From the NCBI RefSeq assembly GCF_009184865.1, contig NZ_CP045096.1, positions 1,798,001 to 1,862,000 of the forward strand: 64,000 nucleotides of DNA, read 5' to 3'. The notes beneath the pieces were generated by a model. The model was not told where the DNA came from. It did not search any database and was given only the letters and a program-made list of their open reading frames with translations. The position numbers and the translations under genes are program-made. Below, in pieces: positions 8,916 to 17,877 of the stretch (position 1 is the stretch's first letter; the number at the start of each line of letters is the position of its first letter). The DNA comes from Streptomyces phaeolivaceus (GTDB lineage: Bacteria > Actinomycetota > Actinomycetes > Streptomycetales > Streptomycetaceae).

Positions 8916-8941
8916 TCCGCTTGCCACGGAGGGCGAGCGGA
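8916..8941 (+). terminator. Hairpin just after the mannosyltransferase stop
   Basis: 10-bp stem with one G-U pair and a 6-base loop (TCCGCTTGCC paired with GGCGAGCGGA) starting one base after the TGA. A plausible intrinsic terminator without U-tract. Confidence 0.45.
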
Positions 8942-9154
8942 CGGGTAATTCCACGCAAGCATTCGGTGAACGAATTCAAAAGGGCCGCAAAACGGGTGCT
9001 CTCCATTAGGCCATGGAATTGAAGGCCGAGTGGCGCAACGATTCGTCATTCAGCAGAAATAAACATCAATCTGAGAGCAATCCCACATCACGGCGTCATC
9101 ACAAAGCCGGTGATTCACGCCGCGTCGGAGCTCACTCGCTGTAACGTCGATTGA

Positions 9155-10183
9155 GTGCGTACCGAACTAAAGCCGACCCGTCTGGACCGGGTCTTCTCCA
9201 GGCTGGACCGTGAGCCGGAACGACCGGCCCACATCGATGTGCCGGTGATGACCAGGCACCGGGTGGTGCTCTTCGGCTCCACCCTGGCCTTCTACGTGGC
9301 CATCGTGTGGGCCGTCGTGATCACCTCGTGGCTGGTCCGGCTCGACTGGCAGATCATGTTCTTCCGGCCGTACCAGCAGTGGCAGCAGATCCACGCCTTC
9401 CTGGACTACTACGTCGTCCTGGGCCAGCGCGGCCCCACCGCCGTGATGGTCGCCGCCTGGCTGGGCTGGCGCTCGTGGAGACAGCACACCCTGCGCCCGA
9501 TGCTGGCGCTCGGTGTCTCGCTGCTGTTGCTGAACATCACGGTCGGTGCCGCCAAGATCGGCATGGGCCGCCTCGGCCCGCACTACGCCACCGAGATCGG
9601 CTCCAACGAGATGTGGCTGGGCGGCGACATATTTCCTTCGGGACACACCGCCAACGCCGTGGTGACCTGGGGAATCCTGGCCTATCTGGCGTCGACGCCG
9701 AGGGCCAGGCGCTGGCTGTCCGCGCTGTCCGCCGTGATCTCGCTCGGCGTCGGCCTCACCACCGTCTACCTCGGTACGCACTGGTTGAGCGACGTCCTGC
9801 TGGGCTGGGCCGCCGGTCTGCTGATCATGCTGGCGCTGCCCTGGTTCGAGCCGCTGATCGCCCGCGCCGAGGCCTGGCTCTTCTCGCTGCGGGACTCCTG
9901 GCGCGACCGCCGTACGGCGCCCGTGCCGGCGACCGCGCCGACGCCCACCGCCGTGGGGACGGCCCCGCTGCGGGCGCCCGGCGAGGAGCCCGCGACCGTC
10001 CGGGAGACCGGTGTCGCGGCCCGTGCCGCGCACCCGCCGATCGTGCCGCTGCATCTGGCCCCCGGACCGCATCTGAGCAGGTCGGAGCGGGCCCCGGTGA
10101 CCCCGACCGGCTCCCGCCGACCGCCCCACGCGGACCGGGTCGCGCACAACGCGACCTCGGCCCGACCGCTGGCGGGCGGCTGA
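9155..10183 (+). CDS. PAP2-family membrane phosphatase
   Basis: A 342-residue protein. It has five to six membrane segments and the PAP2 motifs: KIGMGRLGP (motif 1, near 135-143), FPSGHTANA (motif 2, near 165-173) and THWLSDVL with the catalytic His (motif 3, near 211-218). Motif 1 is off-consensus, usually Kx6RP. Residues about 245-342 are a Pro/Ala-rich cytoplasmic tail without a recognised domain. Such enzymes hydrolyse lipid phosphates such as phosphatidic acid or undecaprenyl pyrophosphate at the outer face; the substrate here is unknown. The GTG start lacks a clear ribosome-binding site, so the true start could lie downstream (for example GTG near 9239). The 240 bases before it are unusually AT-rich for the window. 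Confidence 0.8.
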   Translation: MRTELKPTRLDRVFSRLDREPERPAHIDVPVMTRHRVVLFGSTLAFYVAIVWAVVITSWLVRLDWQIMFFRPYQQWQQIHAFLDYYVVLGQRGPTAVMVAAWLGWRSWRQHTLRPMLALGVSLLLLNITVGAAKIGMGRLGPHYATEIGSNEMWLGGDIFPSGHTANAVVTWGILAYLASTPRARRWLSALSAVISLGVGLTTVYLGTHWLSDVLLGWAAGLLIMLALPWFEPLIARAEAWLFSLRDSWRDRRTAPVPATAPTPTAVGTAPLRAPGEEPATVRETGVAARAAHPPIVPLHLAPGPHLSRSERAPVTPTGSRRPPHADRVAHNATSARPLAGG

Positions 10184-10226
10184 CACGAGACAGCGGGGCC
10201 GGTACGCACACTCCATGCCCCGCACG

Positions 10227-10262
10227 GCGAAGGCCCGGCTCCGAAGGGAGCCGGGCCTTCGC
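10227..10262. terminator. Strong bidirectional terminator
   Basis: Perfect 16-bp GC-rich stem with a GAAG tetraloop. Placed between the convergent PAP2 gene (plus) and the I78 inhibitor gene (minus). Confidence 0.8.
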
Positions 10263-10288
10263 CCGTCCTGGATCCGACGACGCGCGGT

Positions 10289-10504
10289 TCAGCCCTTCCA
10301 GGCGCGCCTCACCCGGCCGTCCTCGACCTCCAGGTTCAGCCGCCCGAAGCGGTACTCCATGGTGACGATCGCGCCCGGCGGCAGCTTTCTGACCGTGGAC
10401 CAGCCGCGTTCCGCGGCGCGGCGCTCGGCGTTCGGCGCCTCCAGACCGACGTAGGCGTCGGGGTCGTCCCGGGGCTCTTCGGAAGGGGTGGGAATGGGTG
10501 CCAT
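10289..10504 (-). CDS. I78-family peptidase inhibitor-like small protein
   Basis: A 71-residue protein. The C-terminal half (ERRAAERGWSTVRKLPPG, then MEYRFGRLNLEVEDGRV, ending AWKG) matches the I78 inhibitor fold of small proteins that block serine proteases through an exposed loop. No signal peptide is visible with this start, so it may act in the cytoplasm; many streptomycete I78 proteins are like this. ATG 10504 (MAPIPTPSEEP) is preferred; an upstream in-frame start would add 24 unrelated residues. Function in vivo is unknown. Confidence 0.75.
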   Translation of the reverse strand: MAPIPTPSEEPRDDPDAYVGLEAPNAERRAAERGWSTVRKLPPGAIVTMEYRFGRLNLEVEDGRVRRAWKG

Positions 10505-10881
10505 GACCGCCACGGTAGGCGCCCGGAGGGCCCGCTGTCCTCCCGCAGTCACGCTTCTGTCACAGAACCACGACACCCGATTCGGCCCAACTCAGTCACA
10601 CGTACGGGCGGTTCCTTACGCCTTACGCGCGCTGCCGAACACAATTCCCGGCCCCTTCGACACCATCGCGAATAGCCCGTCGGAATACGTGTCCGGGGCC
10701 GTGTGTCCGGTGCATGTCCAGCCTTTTCCCACCGATTCCCGGACGGCTCCCGGAAGCCCCCACCTCATGGGAAATACACGGTTCCCGCACACTTCCCCCC
10801 TACGCCCCTGTCGGAGCGAGCGGGGCCGCGCGTGTCATGACGTGCGCACGGGTCCAGGACGCGGCGGCGAAGGGGCGAGCG
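10505..10881. other. Divergent intergenic region of 377 bases with a palindrome
   Basis: Lies between the I78 gene (minus) and the oxidase subunit gene (plus). It contains a perfect palindrome TTCTGT-C-ACAGAA at 10555-10567, about 50 bases upstream of the I78 start. This could be a dyad operator. The rest shows no gene. Confidence 0.4.
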
Positions 10882-12612
10882 ATGGGGACCGAGACCGTAC
10901 AGGCGCCGGCACGACCCGTGCGGGCGAGGAAGCCGGGACGTGTCGTGGTCGACTGGCTGACCACCACGGACCACAAGAAGATCGGCCACCTCTATCTGGT
11001 CACGTCGTTCCTGTTCTTCCTGGCGGCCGGTCTGATGGCGCTGGTGATGCGCGCCGAGCTGGCCCGGCCGGGCACCCAGATCGTGGACAACACACAGTTC
11101 AACCAGTTGTTCACCCTGCACGGCACGATCATGCTGCTGCTCTTCGCGACACCGACCTTCGCCGGCTTCGCCAACGAGATCATGCCCTTGCAGATCGGCG
11201 CGCCCGATGTCGCCTTCCCCCGGCTGAACATGCTGTCGTACTGGCTGTTCCTGTTCGGCGGGCTGATCGTGATGGGCTCGCTGCTGGTGCCGTCGGGGCC
11301 CGCCGACTTCGGCTGGTTCGCCTACGCGCCGCTGAACAGTCTGGAGCGGTCGCCGGGGATCGGGGCCGACATGTGGATCATGGGGCTGGCCCTGGCCGGG
11401 TTCGGGACGATCCTCGGCGCGGTGAACTTCCTGACCACGATCGTCGGGATGCGCGCGCCCGGGATGACGATGTTCCGGATGCCGATCTTCACCTGGAACA
11501 CGCTGTTCACGTCGATCCTGATCCTGATGGCGTTCCCGGTGCTCGCCGCCGCGCTGCTGGTCCTGGAGGCGGACCGGCGGTTCGGATCGCGGGTGTTCGA
11601 CGCGGCCAACGGCGGGGCGCTGCTGTGGCAGCACCTGTTCTGGTTCTTCGGGCACCCGGAGGTCTACATCATCGCGCTGCCGTTCTTCGGGATCATCACG
11701 GAGATCATCCCGGTCTTCAGCCGCAAGCCGATCTTCGGCTATCTGACGCTGGTCGGGGCGACGATGGCGATCACCGGGCTGTCGATCGTGGTGTGGGCGC
11801 ACCACATGTTCGCCACGGGCGCGGTGCTGCTGCCGTTCTTCTCGTTCATGAGCTTCCTGATCGCCGTGCCGACGGGCGTGAAGTTCTTCAACTGGACGGG
11901 GACGATGCTGAAGGGCTCGCTGTCGTTCGAGACACCGATGCTGTGGGCGACCGGCTTCCTGGTGTCGTTCCTGTTCGGCGGTCTGACCGGGGTGATCCTG
12001 GCGTCACCGCCGATGGACTTCCATGTCACGGACTCGTACTTCGTGGTCGCGCACTTCCACTACGTCGTCTTCGGCACGGTCGTCTTCGCCACCTTCGCCG
12101 GGTTCTCCTTCTGGTGGCCCAAGTTCACCGGGAAGATGCTCGACGAGCGGCTCGGCAAGATGCACTTCTGGACGCTGTTCGTCGGCTTCCACACCACGTT
12201 CCTGGTGCAGCACTGGCTGGGCGCCGAGGGCATGCCCCGGCGGTACGCGGACTATCTGGCCGCCGACGGCTTCACCGCGCTCAACACCGTCTCGACGATC
12301 GGCGCGTTCCTGCTGGGCCTGTCCACGCTGCCGTTCCTCTACAACGTCTGGAAGACGTCCCGGTACGGGGTGAAGGTCGACGTCGACGACCCCTGGGGGT
12401 ACGGCCGGTCGCTGGAGTGGGCGACGTCGTGTCCGCCGCCCCGCCACAACTTCGTGACGCTGCCCCGGGTCCGCTCGGAGTCCCCGGCGTTCGACCTGCA
12501 CCACCCGGCGTTCGCGGCGATCACGCCACCTCAGACCCGGAAGGGGCAGGAGGGGACACCGCATCCCCGGTTCGGTCAAGAGCGGCCGACAGGCGGTCCC
12601 GAAGGGTCCTGA
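10882..12612 (+). CDS. ctaD: Cytochrome c oxidase subunit I, aa3 type (orphan copy)
   Basis: A 576-residue, 12-TM haem-copper oxidase subunit I. Key ligands are present: HGTIM (low-spin haem), [14 protein letters not shown] (CuB His, cross-linked Tyr and the D-channel Glu), WAHHMF (CuB His pair) and VAHFHYV (haem His residues). D-channel Asp occurs in [10 protein letters not shown] and the K-channel Lys in AVPTGVKFF. It should reduce O2 and pump protons with subunits II and III, but ctaC, ctaE and the bc1 genes are not in this window. It is thus a second, unlinked subunit I. ATG 10882 has GGGGCGAG 3-10 bases upstream. The 3' end overlaps the convergent WYL regulator gene by 92 bases; the overlap encodes a hydrophilic, non-conserved tail. 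Confidence 0.9.
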   Translation: MGTETVQAPARPVRARKPGRVVVDWLTTTDHKKIGHLYLVTSFLFFLAAGLMALVMRAELARPGTQIVDNTQFNQLFTLHGTIMLLLFATPTFAGFANEIMPLQIGAPDVAFPRLNMLSYWLFLFGGLIVMGSLLVPSGPADFGWFAYAPLNSLERSPGIGADMWIMGLALAGFGTILGAVNFLTTIVGMRAPGMTMFRMPIFTWNTLFTSILILMAFPVLAAALLVLEADRRFGSRVFDAANGGALLWQHLFWFFGHPEVYIIALPFFGIITEIIPVFSRKPIFGYLTLVGATMAITGLSIVVWAHHMFATGAVLLPFFSFMSFLIAVPTGVKFFNWTGTMLKGSLSFETPMLWATGFLVSFLFGGLTGVILASPPMDFHVTDSYFVVAHFHYVVFGTVVFATFAGFSFWWPKFTGKMLDERLGKMHFWTLFVGFHTTFLVQHWLGAEGMPRRYADYLAADGFTALNTVSTIGAFLLGLSTLPFLYNVWKTSRYGVKVDVDDPWGYGRSLEWATSCPPPRHNFVTLPRVRSESPAFDLHHPAFAAITPPQTRKGQEGTPHPRFGQERPTGGPEGS

Positions 12613-13531
12613 TCGTCTCCGTCAGCGCCTCCGGCTCGACGACCTCGAAGTCGACGCCGGTCATCATCACGTGGATGGCCATCACATCGAGGCTCGGGGC
12701 CCCGGTGCGCAGCAGACAGCTGTGCTCGTCGTAGGGCTCCAGGGTGCCCGCCGACGGCGAGACCCGCGCGGCGGCCTCCTGGAGGGGCACCAGCAGCCGT
12801 ACGACGGCGTGCGAGGCGTACGCGCGCGTGGAGACGCCTCGGGAGACGTACGCGGCGAGGTCCTCGGCCGGTGGCTCGCGCGGGGTGAAGCGCGGGCCGT
12901 GCGGTGGCGTGGGCGTGACCCGGTCCACGCGGAAGGTGCGCCAGCCGGCCCGCTCGACGTCCCAGGCGACCAGGTACCAGCGGCGCTCGGTGCACACCAG
13001 GCGGTGCGGCTCGACGGTACGGCGGGTGGTGGCGCCGCCGTGGTCGCGGTACTCGAAGCGCAGCCGCTCGGCGTCCCGGCAGGCGTTCGCGAGTTCGGTG
13101 AGGACGGCCGGGTCGATCGTGGAGAGCTGGGGGCCGCGCAGCAGCGGCACGGTGAAGGCGTTCAGGGCGCTCACCCGGCGGCGCAGCCGGCTCGGCAGCA
13201 CCTGTTCGAGTTTGGCGAGGGCGCGTACGGAGGACTCGCCGATGCCGTCGATGCCCTGCCCGGCGGCCGAGCGCAGGCCGACGGCCACCGCGACCGCCTC
13301 CTCGTCGTCGAGGAGCAGCGGCGGCAGTTCGGCACCGGCGCCGAGCTGGTAGCCGCCGCCGGTGCCGGGGCTGGCGTTGACCGGGTAGCCCAGCTCGCGC
13401 AGCCGGTCCACGTCCCGGCGGACCGTGCGCGCGGTCACGCCGAGCCGGCCGGCCAGCTCCGAGCCGGACCATTCGCGGTGGGACTGCAGGAGCGAGAGCA
13501 GCCGCAGCAGCCTTGCCGATGTCTCCAACAT
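12521..13531 (-). CDS. WYL-domain transcriptional regulator
   Basis: A 336-residue protein. An N-terminal winged HTH (residues 5-60, with [26 protein letters not shown]) is followed by a WYL domain around 150-230 ([23 protein letters not shown]) and a WCX-like C-terminal domain. These act as ligand-responsive DNA-binding regulators; the ligand is unknown. The start ATG lies only 14 bases from a strong hairpin and has no SD-like sequence, so it may be leaderless or depend on read-through from the upstream glycosyltransferase operon. The C-terminal codons overlap ctaD antisense by 92 bases. Confidence 0.85.
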   Translation of the reverse strand: MLETSARLLRLLSLLQSHREWSGSELAGRLGVTARTVRRDVDRLRELGYPVNASPGTGGGYQLGAGAELPPLLLDDEEAVAVAVGLRSAAGQGIDGIGESSVRALAKLEQVLPSRLRRRVSALNAFTVPLLRGPQLSTIDPAVLTELANACRDAERLRFEYRDHGGATTRRTVEPHRLVCTERRWYLVAWDVERAGWRTFRVDRVTPTPPHGPRFTPREPPAEDLAAYVSRGVSTRAYASHAVVRLLVPLQEAAARVSPSAGTLEPYDEHSCLLRTGAPSLDVMAIHVMMTGVDFEVVEPEALTETIRTLRDRLSAALDRTGDAVSPPAPSGSEVA

Positions 13532-13544
13532 GGGGCGAGTCTGC

Positions 13545-13579
13545 CAGCCGTCGAGGACAGGGAGTGTCCTCGACGGCTG
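13545..13579 (-). terminator. Hairpin between the GT operon and the WYL gene
   Basis: Perfect 15-bp stem with a 5-base loop. It begins five bases after the stop of the gene ending at 13584 and ends 14 bases before the WYL start codon. It is most simply a terminator of the glycosyltransferase operon, but its place could also make it an attenuator or operator for the WYL gene. Confidence 0.7.
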
Positions 13580-13583
13580 CGCC

Positions 13584-14423
13584 TCAGCTCACGGCGACGA
13601 CCGTGACGGACAGGTCGTTGTGGGCCGTGTAGTACGGCTCGCCCTCCACCGCGCCCCGCCCGGACTCGGCGCGGGACCTGGGGTAGACGAAGACCGGGTG
13701 CTTGTCGACGACGTCGTCGAGCAGCCGCCCGATCCGCACCCTCGGACCGCTCTCCCCCCGGGGGCGCAGCCACAGGTCCCAGTGGCCGGGCGGCAGTTCG
13801 CCGTAGGCGACGGTGAAGCGGATGTCGCCCCGGTCGTCGTCGGCGGTGAGGTCGGCCCGCACCGCGGGGGCCACGCCGTTCTGGTCGGCGATCTCGGCGT
13901 ACGCGTCGGGGGTGGGCTCGGCGCCGTACAGCCGGGCGGTCACCTCCAGCCGGCCTTCGCCTATATGGAGCGCGCCGGCCTCGGCGTGCGGGGAGCGCTC
14001 CCAGCAGCGGAGGGTGAGGTTGCCGTGCTTGGTGCCGTACGGGATGCGGACGACGATCCGGTCGGCGGTGGGGACGGGAGCGCGGTCGACGAGGGAGCGC
14101 AGGTCGTTGACGCCGGGCGACAGCCGCAGCGGTTCGCCGTCGGCGACCTGGAGGTGGACGTCCCAGTAGCCCTCGGGGAGGGCCACGCCGCCGGGCAGCG
14201 CGGCCCTCAGACGGCCGTCGCCGGCCGGGGTGAGGGGCAGGCGCACCTCCGGGTCGCCGTCGCGGGAGACGAGGACCAGGTGGGCGGGGCCGGGCTCGCC
14301 CAGGTCGGGGACCTCGAAGGTCAGGCCGCCCGCGAAGTCGGCCACGCAGTCGGCGCGCGGGGGCATCGCCCGGTCCTCCCGGTCGTCGCGGCGTGCGGGC
14401 TGTTGCGGAGCCAGCGTCATCAT
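13584..14423 (-). CDS. Glycosyltransferase-coupled protein of unknown function
   Basis: A 279-residue protein, probably cytoplasmic and beta-rich. It shows an internal duplication: LPEGYWDVHLQVADGEPLRL near residue 85 resembles LPPGHWDLWLRPRGESGPRV near 220, each followed by a short helix (NDLRSLV / LLDDVV). This suggests two or three tandem beta-sandwich domains. The start overlaps the stop of the upstream glycosyltransferase gene in an ATGATGA arrangement (ATG 14423 or 14420), so the two are translationally coupled and likely work together. I do not recognise a catalytic motif. It may be a carbohydrate-binding or scaffold partner; this is inference. Confidence 0.7.
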   Translation of the reverse strand: MMTLAPQQPARRDDREDRAMPPRADCVADFAGGLTFEVPDLGEPGPAHLVLVSRDGDPEVRLPLTPAGDGRLRAALPGGVALPEGYWDVHLQVADGEPLRLSPGVNDLRSLVDRAPVPTADRIVVRIPYGTKHGNLTLRCWERSPHAEAGALHIGEGRLEVTARLYGAEPTPDAYAEIADQNGVAPAVRADLTADDDRGDIRFTVAYGELPPGHWDLWLRPRGESGPRVRIGRLLDDVVDKHPVFVYPRSRAESGRGAVEGEPYYTAHNDLSVTVVAVS

Positions 14424-15682
14424 GCGGTGCGCCCCTTCTTGAAAGCGGTTCGTCCGGCATCCCGAACGGCGTACGCGCCACCGAGCAGGGCGCCGCGGGT
14501 GCGGTGCAGGGAGCCACGCATCCGGCCCACCGAGGAGGCGCCGCCGCGGGCGACGAGGCCGCCGAAGAGCGTCTCGTAGCGCTCGGCGATCCGGGCCGGG
14601 TCGAAGCGCTCGGAGTCCTCCAGCGCGGCGTGCGCCATCCGCTGCCGCTTGTCGTCGTCGTTGATGAGTTCCAACAGACCGCCGGCGATGGCCTTGACGT
14701 TGCCGACCTTGACCAGGCGGCCGTCGACGCCGTCGTCGATGATCTCGCCGGGCCCGTGCGGGCAGTTGGTGGAGACCACCGGCAGTCCGCAGCGCATGGC
14801 CTCGACGATGGTCATGCCGAACGACTCCAGGCTGGAGGTGACGGCCGCGATGGAGCCCTTGGCCCACTCGGGCTCGATGGGGTTGGCCGGGCCCATCAGA
14901 TAGACATGGTTGTAGAGGCCCAACTTGTCGACGAGGGCGCGGAGTCTGTCCTTCTGCTTGCCGCCGCCGTAGATCCGCAGCCGCCAGTCGGGGCGCTCCT
15001 CGCGGACCTTGTCGAAGGCCTTGATGAGCAGGTCGTAGCGCTTCACGGGGGCGAGCCGCCCGGCGGCCACGACCCATTTGCCGGTGCCGTCGGCCGGGTC
15101 GATGCCGGGCGCGGGCACCGGGTTGGGCACGGCCCGCACCTGGACGCCGGGCAGCCGCATCTTCGCGCCGTACGCGCGCGCGTCGGCCTCGGTGGTCGTG
15201 GTGAGGGCGTCGAGCCTCGGGTAGACGCCGCGCAGGGTGGCGCGCAGGGCCGAGGAGTGGCTGTCGAGCGTCAGATGCTCCTGGCCGACCCGGATCGGGC
15301 CGCGACGTGCCTGCCGGGCCAGGTGCACGTTCAGCCCGGGGCGGGTGCCGACCAGGACGTCGGCGTCGACCGAGGCGAGGTGCTCGGCGATCCGCCGGTC
15401 GGTCAGGGCGCTGTACTGGTGGTGACGGCCCTCGGCGCGCGGGAAGACCTTGGCGGGACGCTCCAGGTCGGCGTGGCCCTTGTCGGCGCCGCCCTCCCGG
15501 ATGTCGACCAGGCCGCGCAGCCGGACCTTCGGGCTCACGTCGAAGACGGGCTCGTCGCGGTGGCGGAAGACGGAGACGATCTCCACGTCGTGCTGTTCTG
15601 CCAGGGTGTTCGCAAGGTTGTACGTCGTGCGGATCGTCCCGCCGATCCCGTACGCGTTGTGTATGAGGAATGAAATGTGCAT
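14420..15682 (-). CDS. GT4-family glycosyltransferase
   Basis: A 420-residue GT-B enzyme. The N-terminal acceptor domain begins MHISFLIHNAYGIGGTIRT. The C-terminal nucleotide-sugar domain contains VAAGRLAPVKRYDLLIKAF and the E-x7-E type motif SSLESFGMTIVEAMRCGLPV near residue 310-330. The terminal 40 basic residues are outside the fold. The donor is probably a UDP- or GDP-sugar; the acceptor is unknown. ATG 15682 is preferred over an upstream in-frame start because GGGGGA lies just before it and the family fold starts there. Heads a two-gene operon. A 20-bp tandem duplication lies directly upstream. Confidence 0.85.
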   Translation of the reverse strand: MHISFLIHNAYGIGGTIRTTYNLANTLAEQHDVEIVSVFRHRDEPVFDVSPKVRLRGLVDIREGGADKGHADLERPAKVFPRAEGRHHQYSALTDRRIAEHLASVDADVLVGTRPGLNVHLARQARRGPIRVGQEHLTLDSHSSALRATLRGVYPRLDALTTTTEADARAYGAKMRLPGVQVRAVPNPVPAPGIDPADGTGKWVVAAGRLAPVKRYDLLIKAFDKVREERPDWRLRIYGGGKQKDRLRALVDKLGLYNHVYLMGPANPIEPEWAKGSIAAVTSSLESFGMTIVEAMRCGLPVVSTNCPHGPGEIIDDGVDGRLVKVGNVKAIAGGLLELINDDDKRQRMAHAALEDSERFDPARIAERYETLFGGLVARGGASSVGRMRGSLHRTRGALLGGAYAVRDAGRTAFKKGRTA

Positions 15683-15698
15683 GCGTCCCCCGAACCCC

Positions 15699-15738
15699 CT
15701 GATTTCCCTGGTCATCCGCTGATTTCCCCGGTCATCCG
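15699..15738. repeat. 20-bp tandem duplication upstream of the GT operon
   Basis: Two adjacent 20-bp units (15699-15718 and 15719-15738) differ at one base. On the minus strand each reads CGGATGACC(A/G)GGGAAATCAG, placing them 17-56 bases upstream of the glycosyltransferase ATG with a TTGACG just beyond. They may be paired regulator sites or a recent duplication in the leader. Confidence 0.6.
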
Positions 15739-15874
15739 TCAATGGCGGTGCTGGTCCACCGCCACACGCTTAGACCCGGCATCCCTGGGAATGGTTGGAC
15801 TTCCACATCAACTTGTTCCGCAACGGTTGCCCGATCGATAGCCGCAGGAGGGAACCTGTTCGCCTCGAATCGCA

Positions 15875-17173
15875 TCAGGGCCTGTAGGGGAGTTGGGGCA
15901 CGTCGAAGCAGTTGTCGTTCATGTCCCCCTGGCTCAGCCACCCCTTCCCGTCCTGCCAGCGGGCCACCGACACACAGGTCCTGCGGGTCTTCGGGGGCTC
16001 GGCGAGCCGCTCGAAGCGGACCGGGACGAGCAGTCCGTCGGCGCTGTAGGGCTCGGCGCGGTTCATGAACCGGTCGACGCACGCGCGCGTGACGCCTTCC
16101 GGGGCCCCCGCGCAGGAGCGCGCCGCGTCCGTGAACCACATCGCGGCGGCCCAGCCCTCCAACTGCCACTGGGAATGGGTCTCCAGCCCCTTCGTGGCGT
16201 CCCGGAACTCCCGTACGGCCGCGTCGCCGTCGTCCGCGAAGTTGCGGCTGGAGCCGGTGGCCCACAGGGCGTTGCGGCAGCGCGGGGCGTCCTTGTAGTC
16301 CTCGGCGACCGAGGAGGTCCAGTTCTGGACGTTGGTGACCTTGGCGGTGATCTCGGCGCCCACGTCGTCCAGCGCCTCGCAGAGCCGGGCGTTGCCGTGC
16401 CCGTCGATGGCGTCGAAGACCAGGTCGGCGCCCTGCTCCTTGATGTCGGCCGCCGCCGCGCGGAAGTTGGGCAGCGCGAAGTCGACCTGCTCGGTGACGA
16501 CCCGGTACCCCTCGGCCTTCAGCCCCTGGACGACCAGGCGGGCGTAGGCGGCCGACGCGGACTGGTTGTAGGAGACCACGGCGGCTGTGCGGGCGCCGTG
16601 CTCGCGCTCGAAGTAGCGGTACACCTCGGTGCCGCCGTACTGCTCCCCGTCCCAGCCGGTCGTGCCGTGTCGGGGCGCGAGGCTGCCGTAGACGCTGTAC
16701 AGGTACGGATAGGTGTCGTACGCCGGGCCGATGGGCTGGCCGCCGATGTCGGGCACGCGCGCGCGTGCGACACGGGAGGCGCCCGCGTAGTCGAGGGCGG
16801 TGGTGGCGACCAGCGCCACCACGTCGTCCTCCTCGACGAGTTCGTGCACACACTCGTTGTTGCCGACGCCGCTGCCGCCGTCGTCGCACTCCCGGACCTC
16901 GACCCGGCGGCCGTCGACGCCACCGCGCGCGTTGAGCGCGGCGAACCAGGCCTTCGCCCCGTCGCGCGGCCCGGTGAACGCGGACCCGCCCACCGGGCTG
17001 GTGACGCTGGTGATGATCCCGACGCGCAGCGGCTCGGCGGTCGCCGGAGCCGTGGCCGCGGCGGTGTCCCGGCGCTCGAAGTCGCTCTCCGGGAGCCGGC
17101 TGCCGCAGGCCGTCGCCAGGAGCAGCAGCAGACCGGCGGCGGCCGTCTCAGCAGCCCGGACCCGGAGTCGCAT
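15875..17173 (-). CDS. Branched-chain amino acid-type ABC substrate-binding lipoprotein
   Basis: A 432-residue exported lipoprotein. Its signal peptide ends in the lipobox LLATAC (Cys23). The mature part is a type-I periplasmic binding protein of the Leu/Ile/Val or receptor ligand-binding family (RVGIITSVTSPVGG at the mature start, AAVVSYNQSASAAYARLVVQGL in the middle). Ligand not predictable. The start lies 26 bases inside the upstream lipoprotein gene, so the two are co-transcribed. The permease/ATPase genes lie divergently 0.7 kb away and likely form its transporter, but that transporter looks incomplete (see 18414-20363). Confidence 0.85.
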   Translation of the reverse strand: MRLRVRAAETAAAGLLLLLATACGSRLPESDFERRDTAAATAPATAEPLRVGIITSVTSPVGGSAFTGPRDGAKAWFAALNARGGVDGRRVEVRECDDGGSGVGNNECVHELVEEDDVVALVATTALDYAGASRVARARVPDIGGQPIGPAYDTYPYLYSVYGSLAPRHGTTGWDGEQYGGTEVYRYFEREHGARTAAVVSYNQSASAAYARLVVQGLKAEGYRVVTEQVDFALPNFRAAAADIKEQGADLVFDAIDGHGNARLCEALDDVGAEITAKVTNVQNWTSSVAEDYKDAPRCRNALWATGSSRNFADDGDAAVREFRDATKGLETHSQWQLEGWAAAMWFTDAARSCAGAPEGVTRACVDRFMNRAEPYSADGLLVPVRFERLAEPPKTRRTCVSVARWQDGKGWLSQGDMNDNCFDVPQLPYRP

Positions 17174-17747
17174 CGCCGCTCAGCGCGACCAGTCCGCACA
17201 GCGTCTTGACCGACACCTTCCAGGTGCCGTCCTGCTCGACGGCCGTGCCCGCCGCGTCCGGCAGGGCCGTGGCACCCTCCAGGAGCAGCGTGTACGTCAC
17301 ATCGGCGCCGGTCGCGGAGGTAAAGGCGACCTTCTGGACCTCGGCCTCCACCTGCCCGCCGCGCTCGTCACCGCTGAAGGCCGCGAGGACCGGGCCCATC
17401 TCGTCGCCGTTCTCCAGAACGGCCTGCTTCTCCTCGGTGGAGGTGGAGGGGTCGAAGAACGTCTTCCAGTTCTGCTGGATCTCCTTCTCGGCCGCCGCGG
17501 TGTCCGCGGGCCCGCTCGCGGACGCGGTCGCGGACGTCGTCTCCTCGGCCGGTTCGCTCGCCGTCCGTTCCACGGAGGGGGTGGGCGGTGCCGTGTCGCC
17601 GCCGCCCCCGCTGTCGTCGCTGCACGCCGCGAGGGCCGGGGCGAGGAGAAGGACCAGGGCGGCGGCCAGCGCCGTACCCCGTCCCGCCGCCCCCGGACCG
17701 CGTCCCCGCCGTCCGTTCGCCCGCCTGAGGTCGCTCCCGAGAACCAT
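17148..17747 (-). CDS. Low-complexity lipoprotein, function unknown
   Basis: A 199-residue lipoprotein. Basic N-region, hydrophobic core ALAAALVLLLAPALAAC with lipobox LAAC, then a Ser/Thr/Pro-rich spacer and a folded domain from about residue 85 (KEIQQNWKTFFDPSTSTEEKQAVLENGDEM), which resembles small actinobacterial lipoproteins of the NTF2-like class. ATG 17747 is chosen because it places the signal peptide normally. Co-transcribed with and overlapping the substrate-binding protein gene, so it may assist the transporter. A 130-base divergent promoter region separates it from the plus-strand genes. Confidence 0.7.
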   Translation of the reverse strand: MVLGSDLRRANGRRGRGPGAAGRGTALAAALVLLLAPALAACSDDSGGGGDTAPPTPSVERTASEPAEETTSATASASGPADTAAAEKEIQQNWKTFFDPSTSTEEKQAVLENGDEMGPVLAAFSGDERGGQVEAEVQKVAFTSATGADVTYTLLLEGATALPDAAGTAVEQDGTWKVSVKTLCGLVALSGDATPGPGC

Positions 17748-17877
17748 CTGGCTCACCACCGGGTGTCGGTCCGGGCGGCACGCGCCCGGTTCTTTCAGGG
17801 TCAGCTTGCAGAAGGCATAGTGCAAGCCATCGGCAGGGTTGAAAAGCTGTCAGACACACGACGTGTGGGAGCCACGG

